Of a DNA stretch of 64,000 nt, positions 36,284-44,761 are shown piece after piece. The stretch lies in NCBI GenBank assembly GCA_022843905.1, contig JALHMT010000024.1, forward strand, positions 1 through 64,000, read 5' to 3'. A program made the translations under genes and the position numbers. The stretch comes from Rubrivivax sp. (GTDB lineage Bacteria > Pseudomonadota > Gammaproteobacteria > Burkholderiales > Burkholderiaceae_C). Each line of letters starts with the position of its first letter. Positions within the stretch are counted from its first letter, which is position 1. The notes under the pieces are model-generated. The model worked only from the letters and a program-made list of their open reading frames with translations. It ran no database searches and was not told the origin of the DNA.

Positions 36284-37183
36284 TCAGGCGTGGAACAGGC
36301 GTCCGCGCGCCGTGTCGGTGATGGCCGCCACGCAGGGGTGGGTGATGCGGCGCTCGACCGAGATGGCGTAGAACTCCTCCTGCAGGTCGTCGCTGCGGCC
36401 GATCACGATCACGCCGTACTGCCGGGCGATCTCCTCCTCCAGCACGCTGGGCGCCATGAAGACACCACGCCCTTCGCGCCCGAACGCCACCATCAGGGCG
36501 CCATCGTCGAACTCGCCGACGACAGCCGGGTGCAATTCCAGCCGTGTCAGCCAGGCGTCGAACTGCTGTCGCACCGAGGACGCCGCGCCCTGGATCAGCA
36601 TCGGCACGCCGTTCAGGCATTGCGGGAATTCGCCCCGCAGCCGGCCCTGCAGCGACGGCGCGCAGAAGAAGCTCATCGGGCTGGTGCCCAGCGCATGGTT
36701 GAAGGCCTTGACGCTGACGCGGCGCGACAGCGGCTCGTCGGCGATCACCAGGTCGAGCCGGTGCACCGCCAGCTGGGCCAGCAGATCCTGGAACTTGCCT
36801 TCGCTGCAGGTCATGTGCACGGGCTCCTGCATCTGCAGGGCCGGCTCCAGCAGCCGGTAGGCCACCGACTTGGCCACCGAGTCGGCCACGCCGACACGAA
36901 ACTCGGTCACCCGCTGGCCGTCGCGCTTCTGGCGCATGGCGCTCTCGAGCTCGCCGCCCAGGTTGAAGATCTCGTCGGCGTAGCCCAGCGCGACGCGGCC
37001 GTCTTCCGTCAGCTCCAGCCTTCGCCCGCTCTTGCGGAAGAGCTTGCGCCCCAGGCGCTCCTCCAGCAGCTTGATCTGGCCGGACAGCGTCTGCGGCGTG
37101 GTGTGCATCTGCTCGCCGGCCCGCATGACGCCGCCGGCGCGCGCGGTGACCCAGAAGTACTGGAGGTGCTTGAAGTTCAGCAT
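36284..37183 (-). CDS. nhaR: LysR-family regulator, NhaR-like
   Basis: This 299-residue LysR protein opens with MLNFKHLQYFWVTARAGGVMRAGEQMHTTPQTLSGQI, the helix-turn-helix characteristic of NhaR: the MHTTPQTLSGQIKLLEE recognition helix is near-invariant there. The effector-binding domain follows from about residue 90. NhaR activates Na+/H+ antiporter genes in E. coli; no antiporter gene is present here, so the regulon may differ. It is divergent from an Rrf2-type gene, with a palindrome in the shared 141-base promoter region. Confidence 0.88.
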   Translation of the reverse strand: MLNFKHLQYFWVTARAGGVMRAGEQMHTTPQTLSGQIKLLEERLGRKLFRKSGRRLELTEDGRVALGYADEIFNLGGELESAMRQKRDGQRVTEFRVGVADSVAKSVAYRLLEPALQMQEPVHMTCSEGKFQDLLAQLAVHRLDLVIADEPLSRRVSVKAFNHALGTSPMSFFCAPSLQGRLRGEFPQCLNGVPMLIQGAASSVRQQFDAWLTRLELHPAVVGEFDDGALMVAFGREGRGVFMAPSVLEEEIARQYGVIVIGRSDDLQEEFYAISVERRITHPCVAAITDTARGRLFHA

Positions 37184-37228
37184 GGGAGGCCCTTCACTGC
37201 GGTTTTCTCGAAGAGATTATCCGGAAAG

Positions 37229-37244
37229 TTCGCATTTACGCGAA
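37229..37244. promoter_or_regulatory. Inverted repeat in the nhaR / Rrf2 divergent promoter region
   Basis: TTCGC-ATTTAC-GCGAA is a perfect 5-6-5 inverted repeat between two divergently oriented regulator genes, 45 bases from the nhaR-like start. It contains a T-N11-A element of LysR-type boxes. The surrounding 141 bases are the AT-richest of the region, fitting a promoter. Confidence 0.4.
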
Positions 37245-37324
37245 GTGACCATGACCCTACATTCCGTGCAGTCGCTACCGTTTTCATAGGTGGCGGCACT
37301 GTCAGGCACTTTCAGGAGATGACC

Positions 37325-37855
37325 ATGCGCATGAGCACCAAGAGCCGTTTTGCCGTCGACGCGATGATCGACCTGGCGTTGCGTGAGCGCGCCGGTCCGG
37401 TCACGCTGGCCGCCATCAGCAGCCGCTTGCAGGTTTCCTTGTCGTATCTGGAGCAGTTGTTCAGCCGTCTCAAGCGCGAGGGCCTGGTGGTCAGCACGCG
37501 CGGCCCCGGTGGCGGTTACACGCTCGGCCGCGAGGCTGCTGCGATCTCGGTGGCCGACATCATCGGGGCCATCGACGACGTTCCCGAGCAGGACGAACGC
37601 CAGTCCAGCGCGCCGCGTCGCCCCGAGATGACGGCCAACCTGTGGGCCGGCCTGCACGAGGCCATGCTGCGCCACATGGCCACCATCAGCCTGCAGTCGC
37701 TGGTGGACGACCAGGTGGCCAGCGGCACCGTGATCGAGAACCGCCCGCCGCGCCGCGCCATCTCGGCCCAGCCGGTCGTGCAGCCGGTGCGCACCTCGGC
37801 GCCGAATTCGGTGTTCGCGTTGGGGCAGGCCATCGGGCGATCCTTCGCCCGTTGA
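37325..37855 (+). CDS. Rrf2-family transcriptional regulator lacking cluster cysteines
   Basis: This 176-residue protein starts at ATG 37325 after AGGAG; an in-frame ATG six bases earlier overlaps that site. The N-terminus MRMSTKSRFAVDAMIDLALRE matches the IscR opening, with a winged helix (ISSRLQVSLSYLEQLFSRLKREGLVVSTRGPGGGY, residues 30-64). IscR's three Cys in the 90-105 region are absent: the segment reads DVPEQDERQSSAPRR. It therefore cannot ligate an iron-sulfur cluster in the known way. The last codons lie inside a tandem repeat. Confidence 0.88.
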   Translation: MRMSTKSRFAVDAMIDLALRERAGPVTLAAISSRLQVSLSYLEQLFSRLKREGLVVSTRGPGGGYTLGREAAAISVADIIGAIDDVPEQDERQSSAPRRPEMTANLWAGLHEAMLRHMATISLQSLVDDQVASGTVIENRPPRRAISAQPVVQPVRTSAPNSVFALGQAIGRSFAR

Positions 37856-37910
37856 CTCTTCGGGCGATCCTTCGCCCGTTGACTCTTCGGGCGATCCTTC
37901 GCCCGTTGAC
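37834..37910. repeat. Three tandem copies of a 27-bp hairpin-forming unit
   Basis: Units start at 37834, 37861 and 37888 (the third is cut after 23 bases). Each contains CGGGCGA-TCCT-TCGCCCG, a perfect 7-bp stem with a 4-base loop, then GTTGACTCTT. The first unit encodes the end of the Rrf2-type protein (GRSFAR) and its stop. The array fills the gap to the convergent DNA alkylation repair gene, so it may act as a repeated terminator or a slippage-prone spacer. Confidence 0.9.
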
Positions 37911-37914
37911 GACT

Positions 37915-39051
37915 TCAGTCGCCGGCGCGCAGCACGAAGCTCGCGCTGGCCGCCACCCGCCCGTTGACCAGCAGGTCCACCCGGTGCTCGCCGGCGTGAT
38001 AGCGGCGCGTGGTGACTTCGCGCATCGAGTGCCGCTTCACCAGCGTCTGGCTCTGCTTCGGACCCAACTCGACCTGCCATCCCTTGAACACCTTGGGGCT
38101 GAGGCGGCCGTCGGCCTTGACGTGCTGCACGGCGTAGTCGATCAGCAGCGACTGCGCCTTGCTGCAGTCCGAATCGAGCCTGACGTCCAGCACCACCACC
38201 TGCCCGATCGTCAGCGTCGCGGGTGACAGCGCCAGCTGTGCGCTGCCCTTCAATGCAGCGCCCAGGCCCCAGGCGGCCAGCACGCGGCGGTCGCCCTTCT
38301 TGATGAGCGTGCGGCTGGCGTGCCTGAGCAGGGCGCGCCGCGACGCGGGCGCCTCGGGCAGGTGCGCCGCCAGCCAGTCGGCGATCAGCCCGGGGTGGTC
38401 CTTGGCGATGTCGTTGAGGTGGTTGGCCACGCTGCGTCGCACGTAGGCACTGGGGTCGTCCTGCAGCGCCTGCAGCAATGGCAGGGTGGGCGAGGGGTCG
38501 GCGATGAGCGAGCGCAGTTGCAGCCCCCAGGGCAGGCGCGGCCGCGAGCCCTCGCTGACCAGGCGCCGCACGTGGGCGCTGGGGTCGGTCGTCCAGCGCT
38601 GCAGCGTGGCGAACACCAGGGCCGGGTGCGCCACGACGAAGGGGCGGATCGCGAACTCTGCGGTGAAGCGCTGGGTGAGGGCGTGCAGCGACTGCAGCGC
38701 GCGCTCGGGCTGCTGCATGCCGCGGCGGGCCACCCATTCGCCGGCCGGCCACAGCATCCAGCCGGCCAGGCCGTCCCGTGCAAGGTGCATGGGGGCCAGG
38801 TCGTCCTCGACCAGCGGCGAGGCGAGTGCGGACTCGAGAATGCCGGCGGCCCGGTCGAAGTCTTCCGGCAGCGTGGCTTCCAGTGCGGCAGCGATCTGCA
38901 TCGACCGCGCCTTCATCTCCAGCCGATCGAGCCCTTGCGTGGCCAGCGTCTCGAAGCGTGCGGCGTCGAATCGGGGCCAGGCGCGGCGCAGGTGCGAGGC
39001 GGCGCGCGCCACGCCCTCGCCGTTGAGCAGGTTCTTGAAGGGTTCGACCAC
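37915..39051 (-). CDS. DNA alkylation repair protein, HEAT-like (AlkC/AlkD type)
   Basis: This 378-residue protein is built of HEAT-like helical repeats (FEIRPFVVAHPALVFATLQRW-type, DPSAHVRRLVSEGSRPRLPWG, DPSAYVRRSVANHLNDIAKDHP, RRALLRHASRTLIKKGD). It resembles the AlkC branch of DNA glycosylases that remove N3-methylated purines. The C-terminal 90 residues form a separate beta-rich domain, as in AlkC proteins with an added Ig-like domain. It lies three bases after the P450 gene stop on the same strand. Confidence 0.9.
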   Translation of the reverse strand: MVEPFKNLLNGEGVARAASHLRRAWPRFDAARFETLATQGLDRLEMKARSMQIAAALEATLPEDFDRAAGILESALASPLVEDDLAPMHLARDGLAGWMLWPAGEWVARRGMQQPERALQSLHALTQRFTAEFAIRPFVVAHPALVFATLQRWTTDPSAHVRRLVSEGSRPRLPWGLQLRSLIADPSPTLPLLQALQDDPSAYVRRSVANHLNDIAKDHPGLIADWLAAHLPEAPASRRALLRHASRTLIKKGDRRVLAAWGLGAALKGSAQLALSPATLTIGQVVVLDVRLDSDCSKAQSLLIDYAVQHVKADGRLSPKVFKGWQVELGPKQSQTLVKRHSMREVTTRRYHAGEHRVDLLVNGRVAASASFVLRAGD

Positions 39052-39054
39052 GGT

Positions 39055-40266
39055 TCAGCCCAGCCGGACCGGCACGCGCCTGAATCCGCGAAAGCGCACG
39101 CGACGGTCGCGTTCGGGTGCGCCGCGGGGCTCGATGCGCGGGTGGCGGCGCAGCAGCGCGCCCAGCGCGATGCGGGCTTCCAGGCGCGCCACGTTCATTC
39201 CGGAACAGGCGTGCGCTCCCTGGCCGAACGCCAGGTGGTTGTTGGGCCTGCGCGCAACGTCCAGTCGGTCGGGTTGATCGAACTCGGCCGGGTCGCGGTT
39301 GGCCGCACCGATGCCCAGCGTGACGAAACTGCCGGCCGGCAGCGCCACATCGCTCAGCGTCATCGGCGCGGTGAGCAGCCGGTTGTTGAGCTGCAGCGGG
39401 CTCTCGAAGCGCAGCAGCTCCTCGACGGCGGTGCCCAGCAGCGCGGGCTCGGCCACCAGGCGGTCGAGCTGGTCGCGGTGCGTCATCAGCGCGTGCAGGC
39501 CGTTGCCGATCAGGTTGGTGGTGGTCTCGTGGCCGGCGTTGAGCAGGAAGATGCAGTTGTGCAGCAGCTCGGCCTCGCTGAGCTGGCCCTGGTCGTCGCC
39601 TCGCAGCAGCCGCGTCAGCACATCGACTTCGGGATCGCCGGGATGACGGCGCCGCCGGTCCACCAGGTCGCGCAGGCAGGCGACGAATTCGGTGACGGCG
39701 GCGTTGGCGCGCGCCAGCACGTCGGCGCCGGGCGCGGGCTCCAGCGCCGACAGGATGGCCAGCGACCAGTCGCGCAAGGGCGCACGCTCGGTGTGCGGCA
39801 GGTCGAGCAGGTTGCCGATGACCTCGACCGGGATGCGCGCCGCGAAGTGTTCGATCAGGTCGGGATCGGGCGTGTCGGCCAGGTCGTCGAGCAGCCGGTC
39901 GACCAGCGTGACCAGGCCGGCCTCCATGCGGGCGATGGCACGCTGGTTCAGCGCGCCCATCAGGATGCGCCTGACACGAGTGTGCAGCGGGGGGTCGTTG
40001 AAGACGAGGCTCGTGGTGTGGTGTTCCAGGATCGGCGTGCCCGCGCCCAGCCGTGGGCCGAATTCGCGCTGCTTGTCGCTGCTGGCGTGCGGGCTGCGGT
40101 ACACGGCCAGCACGTCGTCGTAGCGGGTCAGCAGCCAGCTGCCGGCGCCCAGAGCTTGCACCGGCGACCGCGCGCGAAGCGCGGCATACACCGGATAGGG
40201 GTCGTCGACGAACCCTGGTGGCGGCGCCACGAGGCTGAAGCTGAGCGGGTCGCCTGCGTCTTGCAT
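39055..40266 (-). CDS. Cytochrome P450
   Basis: This 403-residue class I bacterial P450 has the I-helix oxygen-binding segment LLNAGHETTTNLIGNG, the ExxR in EELLRFESPLQ, and the haem loop LAFGQGAHACSGMNVARLEA with Cys354 as the iron ligand. Soluble: no membrane anchor. It needs a ferredoxin and reductase, neither of which lies nearby. Substrate is unknown. Co-directional and nearly contiguous with the DNA alkylation repair gene. Confidence 0.94.
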   Translation of the reverse strand: MQDAGDPLSFSLVAPPPGFVDDPYPVYAALRARSPVQALGAGSWLLTRYDDVLAVYRSPHASSDKQREFGPRLGAGTPILEHHTTSLVFNDPPLHTRVRRILMGALNQRAIARMEAGLVTLVDRLLDDLADTPDPDLIEHFAARIPVEVIGNLLDLPHTERAPLRDWSLAILSALEPAPGADVLARANAAVTEFVACLRDLVDRRRRHPGDPEVDVLTRLLRGDDQGQLSEAELLHNCIFLLNAGHETTTNLIGNGLHALMTHRDQLDRLVAEPALLGTAVEELLRFESPLQLNNRLLTAPMTLSDVALPAGSFVTLGIGAANRDPAEFDQPDRLDVARRPNNHLAFGQGAHACSGMNVARLEARIALGALLRRHPRIEPRGAPERDRRVRFRGFRRVPVRLG

Positions 40267-40443
40267 GACGGCATGCTAGCGCCTGCCCCCGGGGCTGGCG
40301 TGCCGGTGGACCCGTCCGGTGCGGGTGAGGGCGGCCGTGAATGGCGCACACCCTGCCCGTGACCGGCGCCGCAGCGACGCCGCCGACACACCGACACACT
40401 GCAGACATTGCGAGACGACTCGCACCGACCTCTGGAGCCGACC

Positions 40444-40725
40444 ATGAATCTGCAATCGACCACCACCGCCCCGCACTGCCCGCCGGCGTCGAAGCCGGCG
40501 CCGGACCTGGGTTCGGGCGACCAGGACGATGGCGATGGCCATCGCTTCCTGCAGCGTCTGCGTGCCGGTGTCTCGGCACACCCGTCCGACCGCCTCTACC
40601 CGGCCTGGGCCGGCATTGCGCTGGCCTGCTCCGGCGGCCTGCTGGGCTGGTGCAGCGACGACGGCGACGCGCCCGATCCGGCCTCGATGCTGACCCTGGC
40701 ACTGACCGAACGGCTGCGCGGTTGA
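40444..40725 (+). CDS. Small membrane-associated protein of unknown function
   Basis: This 93-residue protein starts at ATG 40444 after a CTGGAGCC site. The N-terminal half is polar and Pro/Asp-rich; a single hydrophobic segment follows (YPAWAGIALACSGGLLGWC, about 57-75). No family was recognised. A second small one-span protein gene follows 41 bases later. Confidence 0.6.
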   Translation: MNLQSTTTAPHCPPASKPAPDLGSGDQDDGDGHRFLQRLRAGVSAHPSDRLYPAWAGIALACSGGLLGWCSDDGDAPDPASMLTLALTERLRG

Positions 40726-40766
40726 ACAGCGGCCAACCTTCGCCTTTCGCAACAGGAGCCACCACC

Positions 40767-40976
40767 ATGTCGACGACCCTGCACATCGGCGCCCCGCGAC
40801 GCAAGAACAGCGTCTGGCCCCATCCCCAGCGACGCAACGAGCGCGACGAGCCGCAGCGGCGGCGCAACTGGGTGCGCAGCACGCCGGCGGCGACGCGCTG
40901 GCCTGGCGCGCTCACCGCCCTGGCAGTGGCCTTCATCGTCGGAGGCTTGGCCTTGTTCGGCTCGCTGCCGCTCTGA
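40767..40976 (+). CDS. Small single-span membrane protein
   Basis: This 69-residue protein follows an AGGAGCC site. Residues 10-45 are strongly basic (RRKNSVWPHPQRRNERDEPQRRRN), then one C-terminal transmembrane helix (ALTALAVAFIVGGLALFGSL). The layout suggests a tail-anchored protein with a cytoplasmic basic arm. Function unknown. Confidence 0.6.
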   Translation: MSTTLHIGAPRRKNSVWPHPQRRNERDEPQRRRNWVRSTPAATRWPGALTALAVAFIVGGLALFGSLPL

Positions 40977-41021
40977 CGGCCCGAGCACGGCACGCCGACA
41001 CGTCGCGGCCGATGCTGCCGC

Positions 41022-42026
41022 TCACCTGAACGCGACCACACGGTCGCCTGCGCGCGGCTGGCAGCCTGGGCCCATGCCCTCCCAGCCTTCGCGCACCACC
41101 ACCCGGCCGTCGGCATGGCAGAACTCCAGCCGGCGCGCCCCCGGGACCTGGCTGCGGGCAAAGGCCTCCAGTGAGGCCGGCATGCTGACGCGGAAACGCC
41201 CTTGCTCCAGGTCGTCCGGCGGGTGACCGCCGCGAACCACCCAGGGCACGAACAGCGCGGCCAGCATGCCTGCGGCCCCCACGTCGAACACCGTCGCTTC
41301 GTAGCCGCGGCCTGAAAGCCAGCGCTGGGCCCGGCTTCGCGTGCTTTCCGGGCCGGCCTCCGGCCCGTCCGTGCCGCCCCAGGCCTTCGCCATCAGCTCG
41401 GCCACCCACTGGTTGCAGTTCTGGTAGTCGGCCGTGAAGGCGTGGGCGTTGGCGCCATAACGCGCGCCCAGCAGGCTCAGCGCGCGCTGGCGGTCGAGCG
41501 CCGCGTTCGCCAGGGCGTCGCCTGCCGGACCCGGCATCAGCACCAGTGCAATGTGGCCGGCAGCCGGGTCGGCGGTGCCGAAGACGAAGCCGGCCAGCCC
41601 CTGGTCGAACAGCCGCGGTCGGCGCTCGTCGCAGGAAAAGTAGAGCTGGCGCACCGTCCAGGGGCCATCGCCATGGTCTCGCAGGCCGAGGCCGGCGTGC
41701 GAGTAGCGCATGGCGAAGCGGGAGAGGTCCAGCCCGGAACGGGCGATCAGCGCCACCGGCTCGGGCGCCCTGGCGAGTTCGGCGCGGATCACGGCGGCGA
41801 ACTGCAGCAGCCGGTCCTGCTGGGCGGCGCTCGTCGGCGGCTGTGCATCGCAGGGGTGCAGCACGCCGGCCTGCGCCGCGGCACGGCAGGCCAGCAGGAG
41901 GCCGGCAGCGGCCAGGGCCCGGCAGCGGCTCCTCAAGCGTCGCCAGGGTCGCGCGCCGGGCGCGGATGTGGTGCGACGGTCCGGCGGCGACGACTCAAAG
42001 CGAGACAGGACGCGCGGCAAGGTCAC
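41022..42026 (-). CDS. DUF2145-family exported protein
   Basis: This protein is 334 residues from GTG 42026; the start is uncertain because no ATG lies before the signal peptide. Signal-like core LRSRCRALAAAGLLLACRAAAQAG. DUF2145 features are FAMRYSHAGLGLRDHG, VRQLYFSCDERRPRLFDQGLAGFVFG, the Cys-containing DYQNCNQWVAELM and the C-terminal CHADGRVVVREGWEGMGPGC. The RYSHAG and NCNQWV segments resemble a papain-like/NlpC-type Cys-His arrangement, so a peptidase or amidase role is conceivable. Overlaps the upstream gene by 32 bases. Confidence 0.8.
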   Translation of the reverse strand: MTLPRVLSRFESSPPDRRTTSAPGARPWRRLRSRCRALAAAGLLLACRAAAQAGVLHPCDAQPPTSAAQQDRLLQFAAVIRAELARAPEPVALIARSGLDLSRFAMRYSHAGLGLRDHGDGPWTVRQLYFSCDERRPRLFDQGLAGFVFGTADPAAGHIALVLMPGPAGDALANAALDRQRALSLLGARYGANAHAFTADYQNCNQWVAELMAKAWGGTDGPEAGPESTRSRAQRWLSGRGYEATVFDVGAAGMLAALFVPWVVRGGHPPDDLEQGRFRVSMPASLEAFARSQVPGARRLEFCHADGRVVVREGWEGMGPGCQPRAGDRVVAFR

Positions 42027-42534
42027 GTCGCCAGTGGTCTTCCAGCACCAGGAAGAACTCGGTCGGCACCGGGTTCCCCGCATCGGCCCTCGAGGCAGCC
42101 CGGGGGCTCGTCGCGGTCTCGGCCTGCGTGGGGGCCTTGGCAAATGCCAGCCCGTACGGCTTGTGTCGCGCGTTGATCACCATGCCCTGCGCCAGCCCGT
42201 GCTGTGCGACCACCACCGGCGGCAACACCAGGTAGAACTCGTCGGTGCCCTGCACGGCGCGCAGCGTCAGGCGGATCCGTGCCGCCTGGTCGTCCTGGGC
42301 CGCTTGTGCAGCGATCTCGATCACGCGGTAGTCGCCTTCGGCCACCTTGTCGTCGCCCGAGGAACTGTCGCTGGACCTCTTCACCGACGTCGACAAGCTG
42401 CCGATCGACGTCGCCACGCTGTCGGAGATCGACAGGGACGAGGTGCTGGCCGCGCTGGCGGCCCCGGTAGCGATGGCCAGGGCCAGCAGCAGGCCGGAGC
42501 CCAAAGTCGAGAAGGGGGACGGGGGGACGGCCAT
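41995..42534 (-). CDS. Exported protein of unknown function, partner of the DUF2145 gene
   Basis: This 179-residue protein begins at ATG 42534 with GGAG six bases upstream. Signal peptide MAVPPSPFSTLGSGLLLALAIATGAASA (about 28 residues). A Ser-rich stretch (STSSLSISDSVATSIGSLSTSVKRSSDSSSG) follows, then a compact domain with RIRLTLRAVQGTDEFYLVLPP. The pair of this gene and a DUF2145 gene looks like a conserved two-gene unit. Function unknown. Confidence 0.8.
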   Translation of the reverse strand: MAVPPSPFSTLGSGLLLALAIATGAASAASTSSLSISDSVATSIGSLSTSVKRSSDSSSGDDKVAEGDYRVIEIAAQAAQDDQAARIRLTLRAVQGTDEFYLVLPPVVVAQHGLAQGMVINARHKPYGLAFAKAPTQAETATSPRAASRADAGNPVPTEFFLVLEDHWRRDLAARPVSL

Positions 42535-42659
42535 CGGCGCTCCGCAGGCAATGCAAGTGGGCCGCAGCATAGCTGCGGCGCCGCGAGGCCGCACGGGCGC
42601 GTGTGTGTCGAGCTGCTGCTAAGCTGGCCGGGCTTTCACGTCCAGACCCCCCAATTTCC

Positions 42660-43388
42660 ATGTTCACCGGCATCGTCCAAGGCATCGCCACCGTCGCCGC
42701 GCTCGTCGAGCGCCCGGGCCTGCGCAGCTTCACGCTGGCCTTGCCGCCCGGCTTCGGCGACGGCCTGGCGGTGGGCGCCAGCGTTGCCGTCGACGGCGTG
42801 TGCCTGACTGCCACGGCGCTGCACGGCGCCCCGGGCCGGGTCGCGGCGGCCGACTTCGACGTCATGCAGCAGAGCCTGAACCTGACCACGCTGGCCATGC
42901 TGCAGCCGGGCAGCCGCATCAACGTCGAACGCGCGGCACGCGACGGCGCCGAGATCGGCGGCCACCCGTTGTCGGGCCATGTCGATGCGATGGGCCGCGT
43001 GGAGCAGATCCGCCGCCCGGAGAACAACCACGTGCTGCGCATCGTGCTGCCGGCACCCTGGATGCGCTATGTCTTCGCCAAGGGCTACATCGCCGTCAAC
43101 GGCGCCAGCCTGACGGTGGCCGAAGCGCAGCGCGCGGCCGATGGCAGCGGCTGGTTCGAGGTCTGGCTGATTCCCGAGACCCTGCGCCTGACGACCTTCG
43201 GCGACAAGCCCGAGGGCGCGCTGCTGAACATCGAGATCGAACGCCAGACCCAGGTCTTCGTCGACACCGTGCGTGCCGCCATCGACGAGCAGCTCGGCCC
43301 CCTGCGGCCGGCGCTGGAAGCCCTGCTGCGCCAGCAGGGGCGCAGCCTGGACGATCTGTCGCCGCCGCGCCTGCCCACCGAAACCTGA
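42660..43388 (+). CDS. ribE: Riboflavin synthase alpha subunit
   Basis: This 242-residue protein contains two lumazine-binding barrels: MFTGIVQGIA at the start, VDGVCLTATAL, GGHPLSGHVDAMG at the end of the first, then a repeat with GASLTVAEAQ and LIPETLRLTTFG. The N-terminal Ser/His of GHPLSGHVD and the C-terminal barrel match E. coli-type RibC. It dismutates two dimethyl-lumazine molecules into riboflavin. A 30-residue C-terminal extension ends in LDDLSPPRLP. No other rib genes (ribD, ribB, ribH) are here, and no FMN riboswitch was seen upstream. Confidence 0.93.
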   Translation: MFTGIVQGIATVAALVERPGLRSFTLALPPGFGDGLAVGASVAVDGVCLTATALHGAPGRVAAADFDVMQQSLNLTTLAMLQPGSRINVERAARDGAEIGGHPLSGHVDAMGRVEQIRRPENNHVLRIVLPAPWMRYVFAKGYIAVNGASLTVAEAQRAADGSGWFEVWLIPETLRLTTFGDKPEGALLNIEIERQTQVFVDTVRAAIDEQLGPLRPALEALLRQQGRSLDDLSPPRLPTET

Positions 43389-43483
43389 CCCGGCGCAGCG
43401 CGCCGAGCCGGGCCGCCGCGCGGGGGCATGCCGCCCGCGGCGGCCGGCGCAGTATGCTGCGCCGTTCCGCTGGAGATTCCCGC

Positions 43484-44761
43484 ATGGCCCAGGACCCCGT
43501 CCAACCCGCCCGCCATATCCGCCTGACCTCGCATCCGAACCAGGGCCCGGCGGGTGCGCCGGTGATCCGCTGGGGCGACCCCGACCCGCTGCTGCGTGGC
43601 CCCGTCGTGGGCACCACCACCCACCGCGGCCAGCGCAACGTGGTGGGCACGCACAGTGGCAGCTACGGCGTCTACCGGGCGCTGGCAGTGGCGGCCGGCA
43701 ACCTGACGCGCGGCCATCGCGCCGACCTCACCAACACCGCGCCGACCGACCTCATCGGACCCTACCCGCAGTGGGGAGACGCCGACAAGATGGTGTCGAT
43801 CGACCCCTGGGGGGCCAGCGTGCAGAGCGTCTACGCCGACCACCTGGCCCAGGGCTACGACATCCGGCCCACCATCGCGGTCACCAAGGCGCACATCCAC
43901 CTGCCTGAGATCAAGCAGGCCATCGCCTTCCAGCGCCTGCACATCGACGGCAAGGTGCTGCTCGACGACGCCTCGGCCACTGTCACGAAGATCGCGCTCG
44001 AACCGGTGTGGTGGCTGCCCGGCGTGGCCAAGCGGTTCAAGGTCGGCGAGGGCGAACTGCGCCGCGCGCTGTTCGAAGAGACGGGCGGCATGTATCCCGA
44101 GCTGGTGACGCGCAGCGACATCGAGGTCTTCCTGCCGCCCATCGGCGGGCAGACGCTCTACATCTTCGGCAACCCGCGCGACCTGGCCGACCCCTCGGTG
44201 ACGCTCACGGCGCGCGTGCACGACGAGTGCAACGGCTCCGACGTCTTCGGCTCCGACATCTGCACCTGCCGGCCCTACCTGACCCACGCCATCGAGGAGT
44301 GCATCCAGGGCGCGCAGTCGGTGGAGGCCGGCGGTCGCGGCGGCGTGGGGCTCATCGCCTACAGCCGCAAGGAGGGCCGGGCGCTGGGCGAGGTCACCAA
44401 GTTCCTCGTCTACAACGCGCGCAAGCGCCAGGAAGGCGGGGACCGTGCCGACAAGTATTTCCTGCGCACCGAGTGCGTGGCGGGGGTGCAGGACATGCGC
44501 TTCCAGGAATTGATGCCCGACGTGCTGCATTGGCTGGGCATCCAGAAGATCCACCGATTGGTGAGCATGAGCAACGACAAGTACGACGCCATCACCGGCA
44601 GCGGCATCGAGGTCGGCGAGCGGGTGAAGATCCCCGACGACCTCGTGCCGGCCGATGCGAAGGTCGAGATGGAGGCGAAGATCGCCGCCGGGTATTTCAC
44701 CGACGGCAGCGTGCCGACGGAAGATCAACTGTCCAGGGTGAAGGGGCGAGCGCTTGAGTGA
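43484..44761 (+). CDS. GTP cyclohydrolase II-like protein, URC1 type (uracil catabolism)
   Basis: This 425-residue protein is twice the length of RibA-type GTP cyclohydrolase II. The zinc motif Cys-x10-Cys-x-Cys is kept in RVHDECNGSDVFGSDICTCRP and the RKEGRALG motif corresponds to RQEGRG. The C-terminal TNNP-K loop of true GCHII is replaced by SMSNDKYDAIT. A 180-residue N-terminal region (VVGTTTHRGQRNVVGTHSGSYGVYRAL) is found in the URC1 branch. The DUF1688 gene overlaps its end, and a uracil phosphoribosyltransferase lies 4 kb on, so a role in UMP/uracil ring breakdown is more likely than riboflavin synthesis. Confidence 0.88.
   Translation: MAQDPVQPARHIRLTSHPNQGPAGAPVIRWGDPDPLLRGPVVGTTTHRGQRNVVGTHSGSYGVYRALAVAAGNLTRGHRADLTNTAPTDLIGPYPQWGDADKMVSIDPWGASVQSVYADHLAQGYDIRPTIAVTKAHIHLPEIKQAIAFQRLHIDGKVLLDDASATVTKIALEPVWWLPGVAKRFKVGEGELRRALFEETGGMYPELVTRSDIEVFLPPIGGQTLYIFGNPRDLADPSVTLTARVHDECNGSDVFGSDICTCRPYLTHAIEECIQGAQSVEAGGRGGVGLIAYSRKEGRALGEVTKFLVYNARKRQEGGDRADKYFLRTECVAGVQDMRFQELMPDVLHWLGIQKIHRLVSMSNDKYDAITGSGIEVGERVKIPDDLVPADAKVEMEAKIAAGYFTDGSVPTEDQLSRVKGRALE

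Noticed and set aside
37217..41161. Very long minus-strand open frame (about 1300 codons)
   Set aside because: It runs antisense or out of frame through nhaR/Rrf2-type, DNA repair and P450 genes, is rich in Arg/Ala/Gly as expected of GC-rich shadow frames, and shows no domain.
42540..42659. FMN riboswitch upstream of the riboflavin synthase gene
   Set aside because: The gap is only about 125 bases and lacks the conserved FMN-box sequence blocks.
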